This document shows positions 44,101 through 63,537 of a stretch of DNA of 63,537 nt, piece after piece. Every line of letters begins with the position of its first letter. The stretch's first letter is position 1. The DNA comes from Parachlorella kessleri (taxonomy: Eukaryota; Chlorophyta; Trebouxiophyceae; Chlorellales; Chlorellaceae). A model generated the notes under the pieces. It did not search any database. It saw only the letters and a program-made list of their open reading frames with translations, and had not been told where the DNA came from. The DNA lies in assembly GCA_001598975.1 (NCBI GenBank), contig BBXU01000999.1, positions 1 through 63,537 on the forward strand, given 5' to 3'. The translations under genes were made by a program, and so were the position numbers.

Positions 44101-46339
44101 CAGAAGCCAGCAGCACAAAGCTTCGACCAGGGTACCTTAGCGGCACCTTGCCCTTTGAAGCAGCACAGTGTGTCTGCCCATGCAGTGGGGCCCGCAATGC
44201 CGAGACGGGGTCCCCCCTCACAGATGTGGAGATCTGCTCGCAGCTGTCCGTCTTCCTGCTGGCAGGCGAGCTGACACACAGCTGACATATGGCATGCCAT
44301 ATGGCAGGCGGATGGCATTCTCCGGTCTGACACCCATGGGCTGTGTGAGTCAGCTTAGTTGCCACCAGCACCTGATGGTTTCAACGTGGCACAGGGAACG
44401 CTGTCCCATGAAGGAAGCCAACTGCACCCCTGCGGAGCTTGTTGGAGGAGGTGTTTGATGCCATACAATTGTGTTTGATCCTGCAGGCTATGAAACCACG
44501 TCCCTCGCCCTCGGCTATGCACTGTACGAGCTGGCAAAGCAGCCGGACTTGCAGGTAAGCATGTGTACGCGTGTGCACGTCAGGAGAGGAGCAACACAGA
44601 GTGTTCCACTCCGCTGAGCTGTCCACCTCACCAACCAACCCTCGGTGCTTGCAGCAGTATCGAGAGGAGTGCATGGGCAGCTGGAATCCCGTGGAGGGCT
44701 ACAGCACAAGACCACCCTATTTTGCCGTAGGACCACCCAGCCCCAGCCCCAGCACCACCCCATTTTGCCCCCAGGCTAGGCACTTGCCTTGCTATTCCGA
44801 AATGCACAATGTGTCACTTTGTACAGGCTCATGTGAGCGATGAGGTGGCAGCTTTGCGGCTCAGCACAGCAGGGGGGAAGGCAGGCGGCGAGGGGAATGA
44901 CCCAGCCCTGCCCTATGAGCAGCTGGAGAAGCTGCCCCTTACAGAGGCCGTCCTGAGTGAAGCCATGCGCATGTACCCACCTGTCTCCTCCCTCTTTGCT
45001 CTTGTGAGCGTTGCTGTCCTTGGTGGGGACGGCTCAACATGCACCTGCCTCGACACCACTGCTAGGACCGTAGCGAGTCAAACGGCCTGGTTTGCATTTA
45101 TACTTCTGCTCCAAGGGCTGCTGGCTAAGAAATCGTGGGCCCACCACTTGTCAAAGAGCGGCGTTGGGAGAGTTTTGCCTGGCATTGTGAGCTGAATTGC
45201 CTGGTGTGCAACAGTCAATCCTTGGCTGCGTAAATGTCGGAGATGGGTTCTTCATCTGTGGCGGTCAGGCAGTTGCTTCTCCTGAGTCAGTTGGGAGACC
45301 TTGGCCAGCATGACCACTGCCACTCACGCTTACCTCCTGGCAGGCGCGGGAGGCCAACCAGCCAACCAGCATTGGTGGTTTCTCCATCCCTGCCGGCACC
45401 ACCATCATGTTCAACGTCTGGAGCCTGCACCGAGACCCTGAGCAGTTCCCAGACCCAGAGGTCTTCAGGTGGGGGCCTTCTTATTGCTAGGGCGAGGGTT
45501 TGTCCATGTTTGACTCAGGTCCCCGTGCATGCATGTAACCCTAAGTTTAGCTAGTTGCACATGGCACCCAAAGTGCCAGTTGAATAGAAACTCCCTCAGC
45601 CACCTGGTGAAAGTAAGGGAGTTGAGAGGTTGGCAATTAGGTAAGGTTGGCATACCTTGCGACAAGGGGGAGGTAGGGGCGAACTGGACTAAACATGGGC
45701 AGATGTTGTGTTTGTGTCACCCAGCGCTGGCCCATTGTTTGGCTCTTTGCCAGGGCTAATCCGGCTGTGGACGCAGCACTTGCATGTTGTATCCCTCGCG
45801 AGTATTGCGGAAATTCGCAGGTTGCTGACACCCACTGCAGACCAGAGCGTTTCCTGCCGGGGAGCGAGGAAGCAGCCAAGCGCCACCCCTATGCCTACAT
45901 CCCCTTTGGTGTGGGGCCCCGCAAGTGCATTGGGCAGAGGTGAGCGGCCGCGCAAAATTCTTCCTGGCACGTGGCTAGGAGCACTTGGCTGGTTGGAAAA
46001 GTGCACCAGGGCAGTGACCTTTAACCAACTTGTGTCAGCAGCTGCATGCAGCCACCAGTTGTGCCACACACGCGCCAGCCCTTCTGGCTTCCAGCATCCG
46101 ACAGGACGCAGGACCGATGATCAGGACAGCGGAAGCGCAGCAAGTTGGGTGACCCACAACTGCCTGTGCACTGCAGATTTGCTTTGGAGGAGGGTGTGCT
46201 GGCGTTGGCTCGCCTGGTCCACAGGTTCGAGTTCTCCCTCGACCTGGAGCACCACAAGGGGCCCCTGGACCTGATCACAGGCATCACCCTGTTACCCAAG
46301 GGCGGCATCTGGCTGCGGGTGCGCCGCAGGGGGCAGTAA
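41105..46339 (+). CDS. Cytochrome P450 monooxygenase
   Basis: The N-terminal membrane anchor is [20 protein letters not shown], then the proline hinge LPGPRP. Supported exons: 41105-41360, 41662-41788, 41978-42065, 42288-42403, about 42765-42878, 43108-43301, one ending 44265, 44487-44554, 44827-45003, 45344-45468, 45841-45939, 46177-46339. Key motifs are WSGIRAT (helix C, Trp and Arg to heme propionate), helix I AGYETT, helix K ExxR as EAMR, PERF (PERF/PxxF block) and the heme ligand [10 protein letters not shown]. The overall style is like the CYP4/CYP5/CYP97 group; the substrate is unknown. Three donors are GC (41789, 42066, 44266), each needed for phase. Exons between 42404 and 42764 and between 43302 and 44204 are not resolved, so the middle of the model is incomplete. 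Confidence 0.85.
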
Positions 46340-47312
46340 GGGGACTCCCATGAATGGTCGGGGTGGGAGGGATGGGGAGAGATGGTGCTGGTGGCATGCA
46401 GTCTTGTGGGTGATACAATTACTTCGCATTCTCTTAGGAAGGCACGTTTGAAAATCCACTTAAAAGGAGCATTGAGTCAGAGACAGATAGCCTAGACTAG
46501 TCTAGTCTAACAGCGTACGGCAACCTGACCATGCTGAGGTTTGTCCCACACAGCGGGGCTAACAGAGAACCAGGACGTAGTATACGAGCAAACCACAAAG
46601 ATCCAAGTACCAATTCCTAAGAGTGCACCGCCCCGTCGGACGGGGAAACTAAAAGCCCCTGCTTCAGTTCCAGCTTCACCTGCTATTCCGGTGGCCTTAG
46701 CTTGTCTCGGAAGAGACCTGGGATAGACCTCAGACTTTCGACCCAGACCAAGAACATAACTGCCCTGTTTGCACTACCTGCCACCCTTTCTAACATCTGC
46801 AAACAGCCCTGTCAGTCCAGTACGCCCCTACCTACTCTCTCTTTGCAATGCCTGCCACCCTTACCACAAGCACAATTAGAGATCTACCCCACTAGGGCTC
46901 TGCATGTGTCCTTCATAGGGAAAGCACTTAGCGAACTAACATCCGAAACATGAGGCCCCTGGGCAGCGTCCATCCTGTCCTGATGCGGCCGTCAGGCACC
47001 ACCTATGTCTAGCTCCTTAAGTGTGCGCTTCCTAGACTTGGAGTACCGAAGGGCTGGCAAGCCGCCGCCGCCGCCCCCCCCCCCCCCCCCAATCAGGCAG
47101 TGTGGCCACAAGTTGCATTTAGCCAACCGCGACTCAGGCAGGTACATGACACCAACTAGGCCAAACCAATCCTGTTGCTAGTGCACAGCCGAGGCTTCAC
47201 CCTGAACACCTAATAGCTAGCCCTCATAACCTTCCTTGGCCACGGCTACGCACCGCATGCAAAAAACAAATCGTGAGGTCCAAACGGCCGTTCGCAGTTG
47301 CAGATGCCTTAC
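46340..47312. other. Convergent intergenic region with a C-tract and an ORF-like remnant
   Basis: This lies between P450 (plus) and F-box/LRR (minus). 46541-46953 can be read as two overlapping frames rich in Pro, Lys and Thr without family motifs, possibly decayed repeat DNA. A (GCC)n repeat followed by 17 C lies at 47061-47090. No RNA gene seen. Confidence 0.45.
47061..47090. repeat. (GCC)n plus poly-C tract
   Basis: GCC triplets run directly into 17 consecutive C residues. Length is likely to vary and be hard to sequence. Confidence 0.9.
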
Positions 47313-48925
47313 TCACGTGATGATATCAAACTTCTTGACATTCATCGCCTCCAAAAGCCTGCGTGCCATCGAAAAGGACTTTGTGTCCTGATACCCCCAT
47401 GGCACAGACAGGGTCTCAAAACTTGGGATGGCAGCTAGGCTCGCCAGCAAGACACACACCCTGTTAAAGCCAAACCCGGTACCAGTTTCCACAACGTGGA
47501 GTGACCGCAGCGCTGCTAGCCCTGTGAGTTGCTTTACTGAGGCAAGAAGCGCATCATCGTCGAGCACTAGCCGCGTAATGGTGCTGCTGTTGAAGGGCAA
47601 GCTAGCCTGGATGTCATTGTGGCTGATGTCCAGCTCCTGCATGTAAGGCAGAAAGCCAGCACTTGCCAAAGGCTGGGCACAGTGTACCCAGGGCTGGTCC
47701 AGCAACAATAGAATTTGCATGCAAGCTTCACTACACATGTCTGCACTAGTTACTCTCTACACATGTAGGCAGCCATCGCAGGTGCCCCCTAGTGCATCCT
47801 GCCCAGATCGAATGCAACTCCTAGATATACTCCCAGTGCAGCTTCACCTGGAGGGCAGGGAGTGACAGAACAGCTGCTGGCAGGGACGACAACAAGTAAC
47901 TCCCAAGCTCCAGCCTTGTGAGCTGCTGGAGCGCTGACAGCGGCAACAATGCCTCGGCACTCCCATGCTCTTCAAACAGGCGAGAGTTCTTGATTTTAAG
48001 ATCCACAAGCCCTGTCAGGGCGGCCAGCTCAGCAGGAAGCGACGGCAGCTGGCACCCCTCCAGGTGCAGCTGAGTCAGCTGCGGGCATGAGTCAGCTGCC
48101 AGCCACCTGGGCTCCATGGCCTTGTATGGCTCACTTGACAGCACCAGTGACTGCAGCTGTGGCAGGCCACCTGCTGGCATGTCCACCCCTGCCAGTGCGG
48201 CAGCATGGAGGTTTCCTAGCTTCAGTGCCCTAAGGCTTGGCGGGAGTAAATCCGCAGGCAGACCGCTCTCAGTCCACCCTGGGCGACCAACAAGTTCCAG
48301 GCTGGTGAGTGCGGAAAGCTTGGATAAGCCAGGCCCAACTTCCATGTGTTGGCTCCTTACGCTAAGGCTCTGCAAGTGCGGGATGGCGTGCGGCCAGCCG
48401 CCAACATACACCTGCGACTCAGTGATGGTCAGGCTGCGCACTGAGCTGCCCGCAAGTTCGCTTAGGAGTGCCGAGCTGTCATGCACAGGCTGTGCTTGGG
48501 CACTTGCTGGCTCCCTTGCTGCTGCTGAGGTGGGGGCTTGCACAGAGCTATAGTCCAGGTGAAGGACACTGAGCTGGGTTTTCTCCAGATCCAGCCAAGA
48601 TGCAAACTGCGCTGCCTTTCCTGCCTCCGTCAAGCGGACGCACAGTTCTGGCCACAGCACTTGGATGCCCTCTGAAGTCTGTCGCTGGCGCTGAGTTTTG
48701 TGGAAGGCCCTGGTTGCTTTGCAGCAGCTGAGGAAAGCCAGCCTGCACATCAAACACAAACAGACCGTTCGCAAGCGCAGCATCGTTCTGTGCAGGGCAG
48801 CATCCGGTAGCAAGAGCAGCTCACCTGTCTGCAAAAGGCAGCATGGAAGCGATCAGCCCCAGAGGCTCGTCAGACAGTCTTCCAAAGACGGCATTGCGGC
48901 CGGTTGGCTGACGTTGACCTGTCAT
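47313..48925 (-). CDS. F-box/leucine-rich-repeat protein
   Basis: Three exons in phase (48925-48825, 48742-47848, 47636-47313) give 439 aa. The N terminus (FGRLSDEPLGLIASMLPF, then RLAFLSCCKATRAF) fits an F-box, which would dock to Skp1 in an SCF ubiquitin ligase. Degenerate LRRs follow from about residue 75, for example LTSLELVG, LRALKLGNL, LQSLVLSSE, LTQLHLEGCQLPSLPAEL, LTRLELGSYLL, and, in exon 3, LDISHNDI. No signal peptide or membrane helix. The exon 2 donor (CAG|GTGAAG) is chosen over reading into the intron, which stops after WEYI. The stop TGA at 47313 overlaps a good donor-like GTGAGT, so a further exon is conceivable, although none is evident downstream. Target unknown. Confidence 0.82.
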
Positions 48926-49341
48926 GGCCAACACATTTTCCATGGGATCAGGACTCCTTCACGAACACCTCAGCTATGCACTTTCTCGTACGGATTGCAG
49001 ATAAAAGGTATGTTAGATGGCAGCAGTGCCAAGGCCAACTATATGGGCCCGACTGGCATGCCATGGCAACAAATGTCGTCGTGCTGGGCGTGATGTGTTC
49101 ATCGAGCGACGTGCCCCGCGGGAGCACCGACACGGGGGTACCCTACAAGACTGCTACGGGCAAACCCCGAGGAGAAAAGCACTTGGAATAATACAGTGAA
49201 CATCAAGCGACGCGATACTTCTGTTTCTGGCGACGGACCGGCTGATCACCTACAATCGTAACAGCAGCCGCCTAGTCAACTTTGCGAAGGAGGGTCCAAG
49301 CACACACCGCCCAGGCTACCGACTACTAACAACAAAAATCG
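48926..49341. promoter_or_regulatory. Divergent intergenic region between F-box and PFOR genes
   Basis: 416 bp between opposed start codons. Part of it (48930-49330) reads like disrupted coding DNA on the plus strand, with protein-like composition broken by stops. It may be a relic or the PFOR 5'UTR. No promoter element assigned. Confidence 0.4.
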
Positions 49342-59220
<9,879 letters not shown>

Positions 59221-60689
59221 TGGGAAAGGGATTGAGGGTGATATACATCTGAACTACCCAGTGGGCGACAGGGTGGCGTGGGTAGGTGGCCTCAGTGGCT
59301 ATACAGGTGCAAGTGTTTGCCAGGCAATCAGTCGAACAAACGACTTCCCCTTACCTGGGAACGATTGACATTCTTCTGTGTGTGACAGAGTAGGAACGCA
59401 TGAGCAGGCCCTGGTGTGCAGCAGAATGGTGCCACACTCGGGTGCACAACCTCGCAGCGGGTAGGCTAGGCTGGGAGCGTGGCCCCTACAATCTCCCTGT
59501 TCTGCCTAGCTGCAGAAGCGGCAGGCCGGTCCTTGATAGAGTGGCGGGGCCTTCTGCCCTTGTTTGTCAGTACTTGCATCGGCATTCCTTAGGTACTAGC
59601 GTCTGCAGTGTTTACCATCAATCAGAGGTCTGTGAAGGCCTTTTGTCTTGTCAGCCGGTACCCTCCTGAACCTTAGCTCAGCGGCCTCCCCACTTCCAGT
59701 CCGTTCCTGGTCTCTCTATGCTTCGGAGTGGCCTGCGTGCACGATACATGAAGCAGTGGGCATTTGCTTGCTGTATACTTCTGTGGTATCAGTTGTGTGT
59801 ACGCTCCTGAAGTGACTTGCTACCATTGAAATGTCGGACTAGCAGGGTTTCTGGCAAGATACCTTTGCTGGGCTAGCGCCTGCTGTGGTCTCTAGCCCTC
59901 ATACTCACGTTGTATCTTATGCTGAGGCGAAAGAGCGTGTGTCTATTTTCCAGGGTTGTCTATTAACCAGCTTCAGTGTGTCTGCTGAGTAGTTTCCTTG
60001 TGCAAGAGAGTGAAGTACTGCTCCCTGTGAGTTTGTGTAAATTATGCTCACAAAGCTTGTGGCTACAACAGGTCGTGGCCGGATACGCAGCCTCCAACAC
60101 TGCAGTAGGAGGTTTGTGCCAATCTCCACTCAGGGAGACATTGCAGGCATGCGCCACATGGTGGAACGAGGTGCCTCAAGGCATGTTGCCCTCCAGCTTA
60201 GCAGTTTAGCGTCCACCTGTAGGTCAGTGGGTCGTAAGGTGGGGTGAAGCGCTACACTGCATGCTTGCATGACGCCCAGAGTTAGCCGACGAACGACGCC
60301 CCAGTGGTGCACCATGGTGACAGCCAGCGCTTCAATTTATGTTCACCAGGACATGAAGTGGATGCTGCGCATGCGCTAAGATGGTACTGCCCGGGTTTGA
60401 CGCGTAGCAAGCTCTGTGCGATTATAAGTGAAAGTTGCATATCTTGATCTCCTGCGATTCTGCTCCAAGAAATACAGAAGGTCGTATTTGGCGAGGTAAC
60501 CTTCCGCTCCCCACTAATGTCTCGGTACCAGTTCAGCCACTCCGCTTACCGTGCAACGGTGTGCACCTTTACTCTCCCTGGGGGTTTCATAGGACCTTGA
60601 GGCAGTAGTTCCGAGGTTTTGCATCTCTTTCCGAGTCATCTAGACAGGCCGGCCCACCAGCCTTCACAGCTGCAACCCACCCAACCCTC
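59221..60689. other. PFOR 3'UTR and intergenic DNA
   Basis: No coding exon recognised. The first TGTAA is at 60036-60040, implying a 3'UTR of about 820 nt if used, long but not unusual in volvocine-type algae. The remaining 650 bp holds the promoter of the LRR gene. Confidence 0.5.
60036..60040 (+). terminator. Candidate TGTAA poly(A) signal of PFOR
   Basis: First TGTAA after the PFOR stop, 816 bp downstream. Confidence 0.4.
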
Positions 60690-63537
60690 ATGACACCCTT
60701 GCCACCAGTGCTACCTCTACGATTGGCTAAGGCAGCCACCTCCTTAGCTTGGTGGCTGGTGGTGCTGGGCCTGGCACCAGAGCCAGCAGCGGCAGCAGTG
60801 AACCTGGAGGCGGCGGCACTGCTCACCATTCGCAAGGGCTTCACGAACGGCCTGGAAGCGCTGCCCGGATGGACCGACTCAAGGAGTAGCCCCTGCACCT
60901 GGGAAGGGATTGGTTGTGACCCAGACACCGGCCAAGTTGTTGAAGTGTGAGTGGGGGCCTGCCTGCTGCAAAGTTGTACCAGCGCCTGTACCAGGGTCTG
61001 CCTGCCTGTGCCAAGCCAGGCAGTGCGGCTATCCCGTGGAATACGCTGAAGACATGACAGACCTAAAACAGTAACGTCTACTCCTTTTCTTGCGCAGGGA
61101 CCTAGCGGGGTTGGAGCTGCAGGGCACTATAAAGACGGAGGGATGGATGCAACTGGAGAGACTCCAAAGGTTCTCACTCGCAAGCAACCGTCTTACAGGC
61201 ACCCTTGCATCAGACTGGCTGCTGCCAGATACATTACAAGGTGTGTCAGCGCTTCAGCTGAAATGAAGTTGGCAAAGAGGGTGGTTGCCCTGGGCAGCTG
61301 CGTTCACCAAAACTAACCGGTTAGTTTGACTTCCTGCAGAATTTAATGTCTCTACGAACAGGCTGGGGGGGACCCTGCCTCCTGATTTCCGCTTCCCATC
61401 AAGTCTTAAATACCTGTATCTGTTGAACAACACCTTCACTGGGACCATCCCTGCCTGGGAGCTGCCAGGTAAGAAATGCAGTGCCAGGTAAGGAATGTAC
61501 CTCACTTGGGCACCATCAGCACTTCTGTGTGCTGGCCACGGTACTACCTGAACTGGGGTCCGTCCACTGCGGCAACTGCCTGCACCCTGGGGGCATTGGA
61601 ACACTGCCCAGTTAGCCAGCTATAGTTGCTGCCATGGCTGCTCTCAACTCAAATTGGTAAAAGTATCCCTGTGTAAGATGCTGCATGTATCATCCGAGAC
61701 ATCGCCCTCTCTTTTTGTCACACCCTTTATGTCTCACCCCCGTGCGCCTGGTTGCTGCAGAGGCTGTCACAGAGCTGTCGTTGTTCAACAACCGCCTCTC
61801 TGGCCCCTACCCTAGGGACTGGGTCCTCCCCCCTGGCTTGCTCTTTTTGGACCTCGGCTATAACCAGCTGACGGGCACCCTGGACCCGGCCTGGGTGTTC
61901 CCGCCCACGCTGCAGACCCTGTCGCTGAGTTATAATCAGTTCCGGGGCACCATCCCCAGCAACTGGACGCTGGCAGACTCACTCCAGGTGAGCAGTGGAG
62001 GGCTCACCACAGGGGCAGCGTGTTGCTCGTGAGAGTTGCGTGCCCAGACCTGCTTACTAAGGTTAGACTGCTGGTGGCCATGGCTCAGGCTGAGCCAAAA
62101 GGCAGACATCCGTGGAGGTTGCCGGGGTGGAGCCCTGCTGCCTGAGTGCAACTGTGCAGTATATCATTACACAGTCCTGGCAGGTGCCGCTCCTCCCTCT
62201 CCGCTTCCTGGCGTGCAGTTGCTGTACCTGCACACCAACCCCCTGCTAACGGGCACCATCCCCCAGGACTGGGTGCTGCCCGCAGCCCTGGCAAACTTCG
62301 CGCTCGGCAACTGCAACTTCTCGGGGCCGCTGCCCACACGCTTGAAACTGCCAAGCGGGCTGCAGGTAGGGCCTGTTGGAATTTCTCAGCGGATGTGGTA
62401 CTGCTTCCTACAGTGTACCAAGACCCTTGGGCATAGAACCGCCTGGACGGGACCCCGAGCCCCCCGTGCCGTGCTTTACGGGCTGTATGTTTGACATCGT
62501 CAGCAACACCGTCACCTGACATCTAGCCTGACCTTTTAGCCCGTTGTGCACTACAGACGCTATTTTACAACAACAACTCCCTCACAGGCACCATCCCCGC
62601 TGATTGGGAGCTCCCTGACTCCCTGCAGGCAAGGCATATGTTGAGCGCCTCTCTTGTGTTACCTTGAGCGCGCATGCACCTCACGCTGGGAGGGGCGATA
62701 CCTGTGCTCCTGTAGCTCAGCAGGCAGCTGCAGGCGCGGGGAACAGCCTAGCAGTACGAGACTTGGCTGACATGGCAAATGGCTTGTAACAAGGCCAGTG
62801 GATTTAACTTGACAGGAAGACCTCCGTGCCCTGGGTGCTGAACTTTCAGAACCGTGCTTCGCCAGTAATCAACTCTTGGCCACCTCTAGGACCCGCTGTG
62901 TGCCGCGCAGGCGCTGGACGTCAGCAACAATTCCCTGACAGGCACCATCCCCTCCAACTGGGCGCTCCCAGAGTCCCTGCAGGCAAGGCATATGTTTTTT
63001 GAGCCTCGCTTCTATGGTAGCGCATATGCACCTCCCGTTAGATGGGGAATACCTGTGGGGCAGGCCCTAGTTCCACTTGCGATGCTACAACCTGCTACCC
63101 TTGCTGAGCTACCATGTGCACTGGTCACCGCAGCCAGTGCGTGGGCATGTCGGTGGGGTAGCGCAATGCCACCGCTCTGTTGGGTGTGTGCAGATGCTGG
63201 TTCTCTTCTCCAACTCCCTCACGGGCACCCTCCCCACCGACTGGCCGCTCCCAGCCTCCCTGCAGGCAAGGCATATGTTGTGTGCCTCGTTCTATGTTGT
63301 TGTGAGCGCACATGCACCTCCAGTTAGAAGGGACTGAGTACCTGTGGGGCCCCAGCTCAGCAGCGCGGCAGGTGGGTCAGGCTGGGATAGGGGACTTGCT
63401 TGACATGGGATGGAGCTTGTAACAAGGCCTGCAGACCCAGGATGGCAGATTGGCTGGTATAGGGGAAGGGTTGATGTGCTTACTGGTTTGGATGCGGATA
63501 TTTCACAGGTGTGCGTTGGACCTCCCCCCCCGCCCCC
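60690..63537 (+). CDS. Secreted or membrane LRR protein (partial, runs off window)
   Basis: Eight exons seen, in phase: 60690-60946, 61098-61240, 61340-61468, 61761-61987, 62219-62365, 62557-62628, 62911-62982, 63194-63265 (373 codons so far). An N-terminal hydrophobic signal (SLAWWLVVLGLAPEPAAA) is followed by a plant-type LRR N-cap (ALLTIRKGFTNG... CTWEGIGCD) and then 24-residue plant LRRs of the LTGTIPxxWxLPxSLQ kind. Each of the last three exons is exactly 72 nt and encodes one repeat (TLFYNNNSLTGTIPADWELP and its relatives), ending in a GC donor CAG|GCAAGG. The protein is extracellular or a receptor-like ectodomain; whether a membrane helix or kinase follows lies beyond the window. Confidence 0.88.
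62557..63480 (+). repeat. Tandemly duplicated exon-intron units in the LRR gene
   Basis: Three consecutive units, each a 72-nt LRR exon plus a 210-285 bp intron, share sequence in both parts. Introns begin GCAAGGCATATGTT and contain GCGCA-TATGCACCTC, then GTACCTGTGGGG or similar, then GGCTTGTAACAAGGCC-type words (62770s and 63410s). Similarity in the introns shows recent duplication of the whole unit, not only exon shuffling. Confidence 0.85.

Noticed and set aside
44637..44760. P450 exon starting CAG TAT CGA GAG after helix I
   Set aside because: Joining 44554 directly to 44827 gives the expected short linker before the ExxR helix; this candidate lacks a good donor.
46220..46235. tRNA T-loop-like GGTTCGAGTTC
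   Set aside because: It lies within the final P450 exon and no acceptor, D or anticodon arms can be formed. I found no credible tRNA in the window.
62600..63480. CRISPR-like array
   Set aside because: The repeats are long, intron-exon structured and coding; units of about 300 bp and the eukaryotic context rule it out.

Overview
The window reads as nuclear DNA of a green alga (Chlorophyta, probably Chlamydomonadales/volvocine or a relative; genus not resolvable by eye). Reasons: intron-dense genes with 100-600 bp introns, TGTAA poly(A) signals characteristic of chlorophytes, a Ycf3-interacting photosystem I assembly factor with a transit peptide, a plastid-type pyruvate:ferredoxin oxidoreductase (PFOR), and a non-LTR retrotransposon remnant whose RNase H + CCHC + putative restriction-like endonuclease arrangement recalls the Dualen/RandI clade described from Chlamydomonas. 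Gene models were built by hand from splice sites and reading-frame continuity. Where I say exons are 'in phase', the summed exon lengths divide by three.

Layout: 1-290 is a CTAG-rich minisatellite. 2.0-3.1 kb holds a U2 snRNA gene (minus) flanked by three GC-rich foldback elements and a degenerate U2-like fragment. 4.06-6.30 kb (minus) is a Y3IP1-like PSI assembly factor. 6.61-15.99 kb (minus) is a 19-exon gene for a 1385-aa protein I do not recognise. 16.6-20.6 kb (plus) is a Ser/Thr kinase with a DFQ motif in place of DFG. 20.76-22.90 kb (plus) is a TPT/nucleotide-sugar-type transporter. 23.42-26.80 kb (minus) is an apyrase. 27.20-28.62 kb (plus) is an FtsJ-type rRNA methyltransferase. 29.44-32.8 kb (plus) is a coiled-coil nuclear-type protein with two apparent frameshifts, convergent with and overlapping an M14 carboxypeptidase D-like gene (32.53-35.74, minus). 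36.07-38.48 kb (plus) is WDR83/MORG1. 38.8-41.06 kb (minus) is a 5'-truncated LINE lying directly upstream of a cytochrome P450 gene (41.1-46.34, plus). 47.31-48.93 kb (minus) is an F-box/LRR protein. 49.34-59.22 kb (plus) is a complete 26-exon PFOR. 60.69 kb to the window end (plus) is a secreted LRR protein, cut by the window edge, built from duplicated exon-intron units.

The genes are housekeeping or metabolic and show no operon logic. Several are divergently paired over 330-625 bp (15.99/16.6, 26.80/27.20, 35.74/36.07, 48.93/49.34 kb) and so may share promoter regions. The most notable signals are the foldback cluster around U2, the high share of GC-AG introns (about eight of roughly 110 introns placed) including their multiplication by exon-unit duplication in the LRR gene, the Dualen-like retrotransposon tail, and the overlapping convergent pair at 32 kb.
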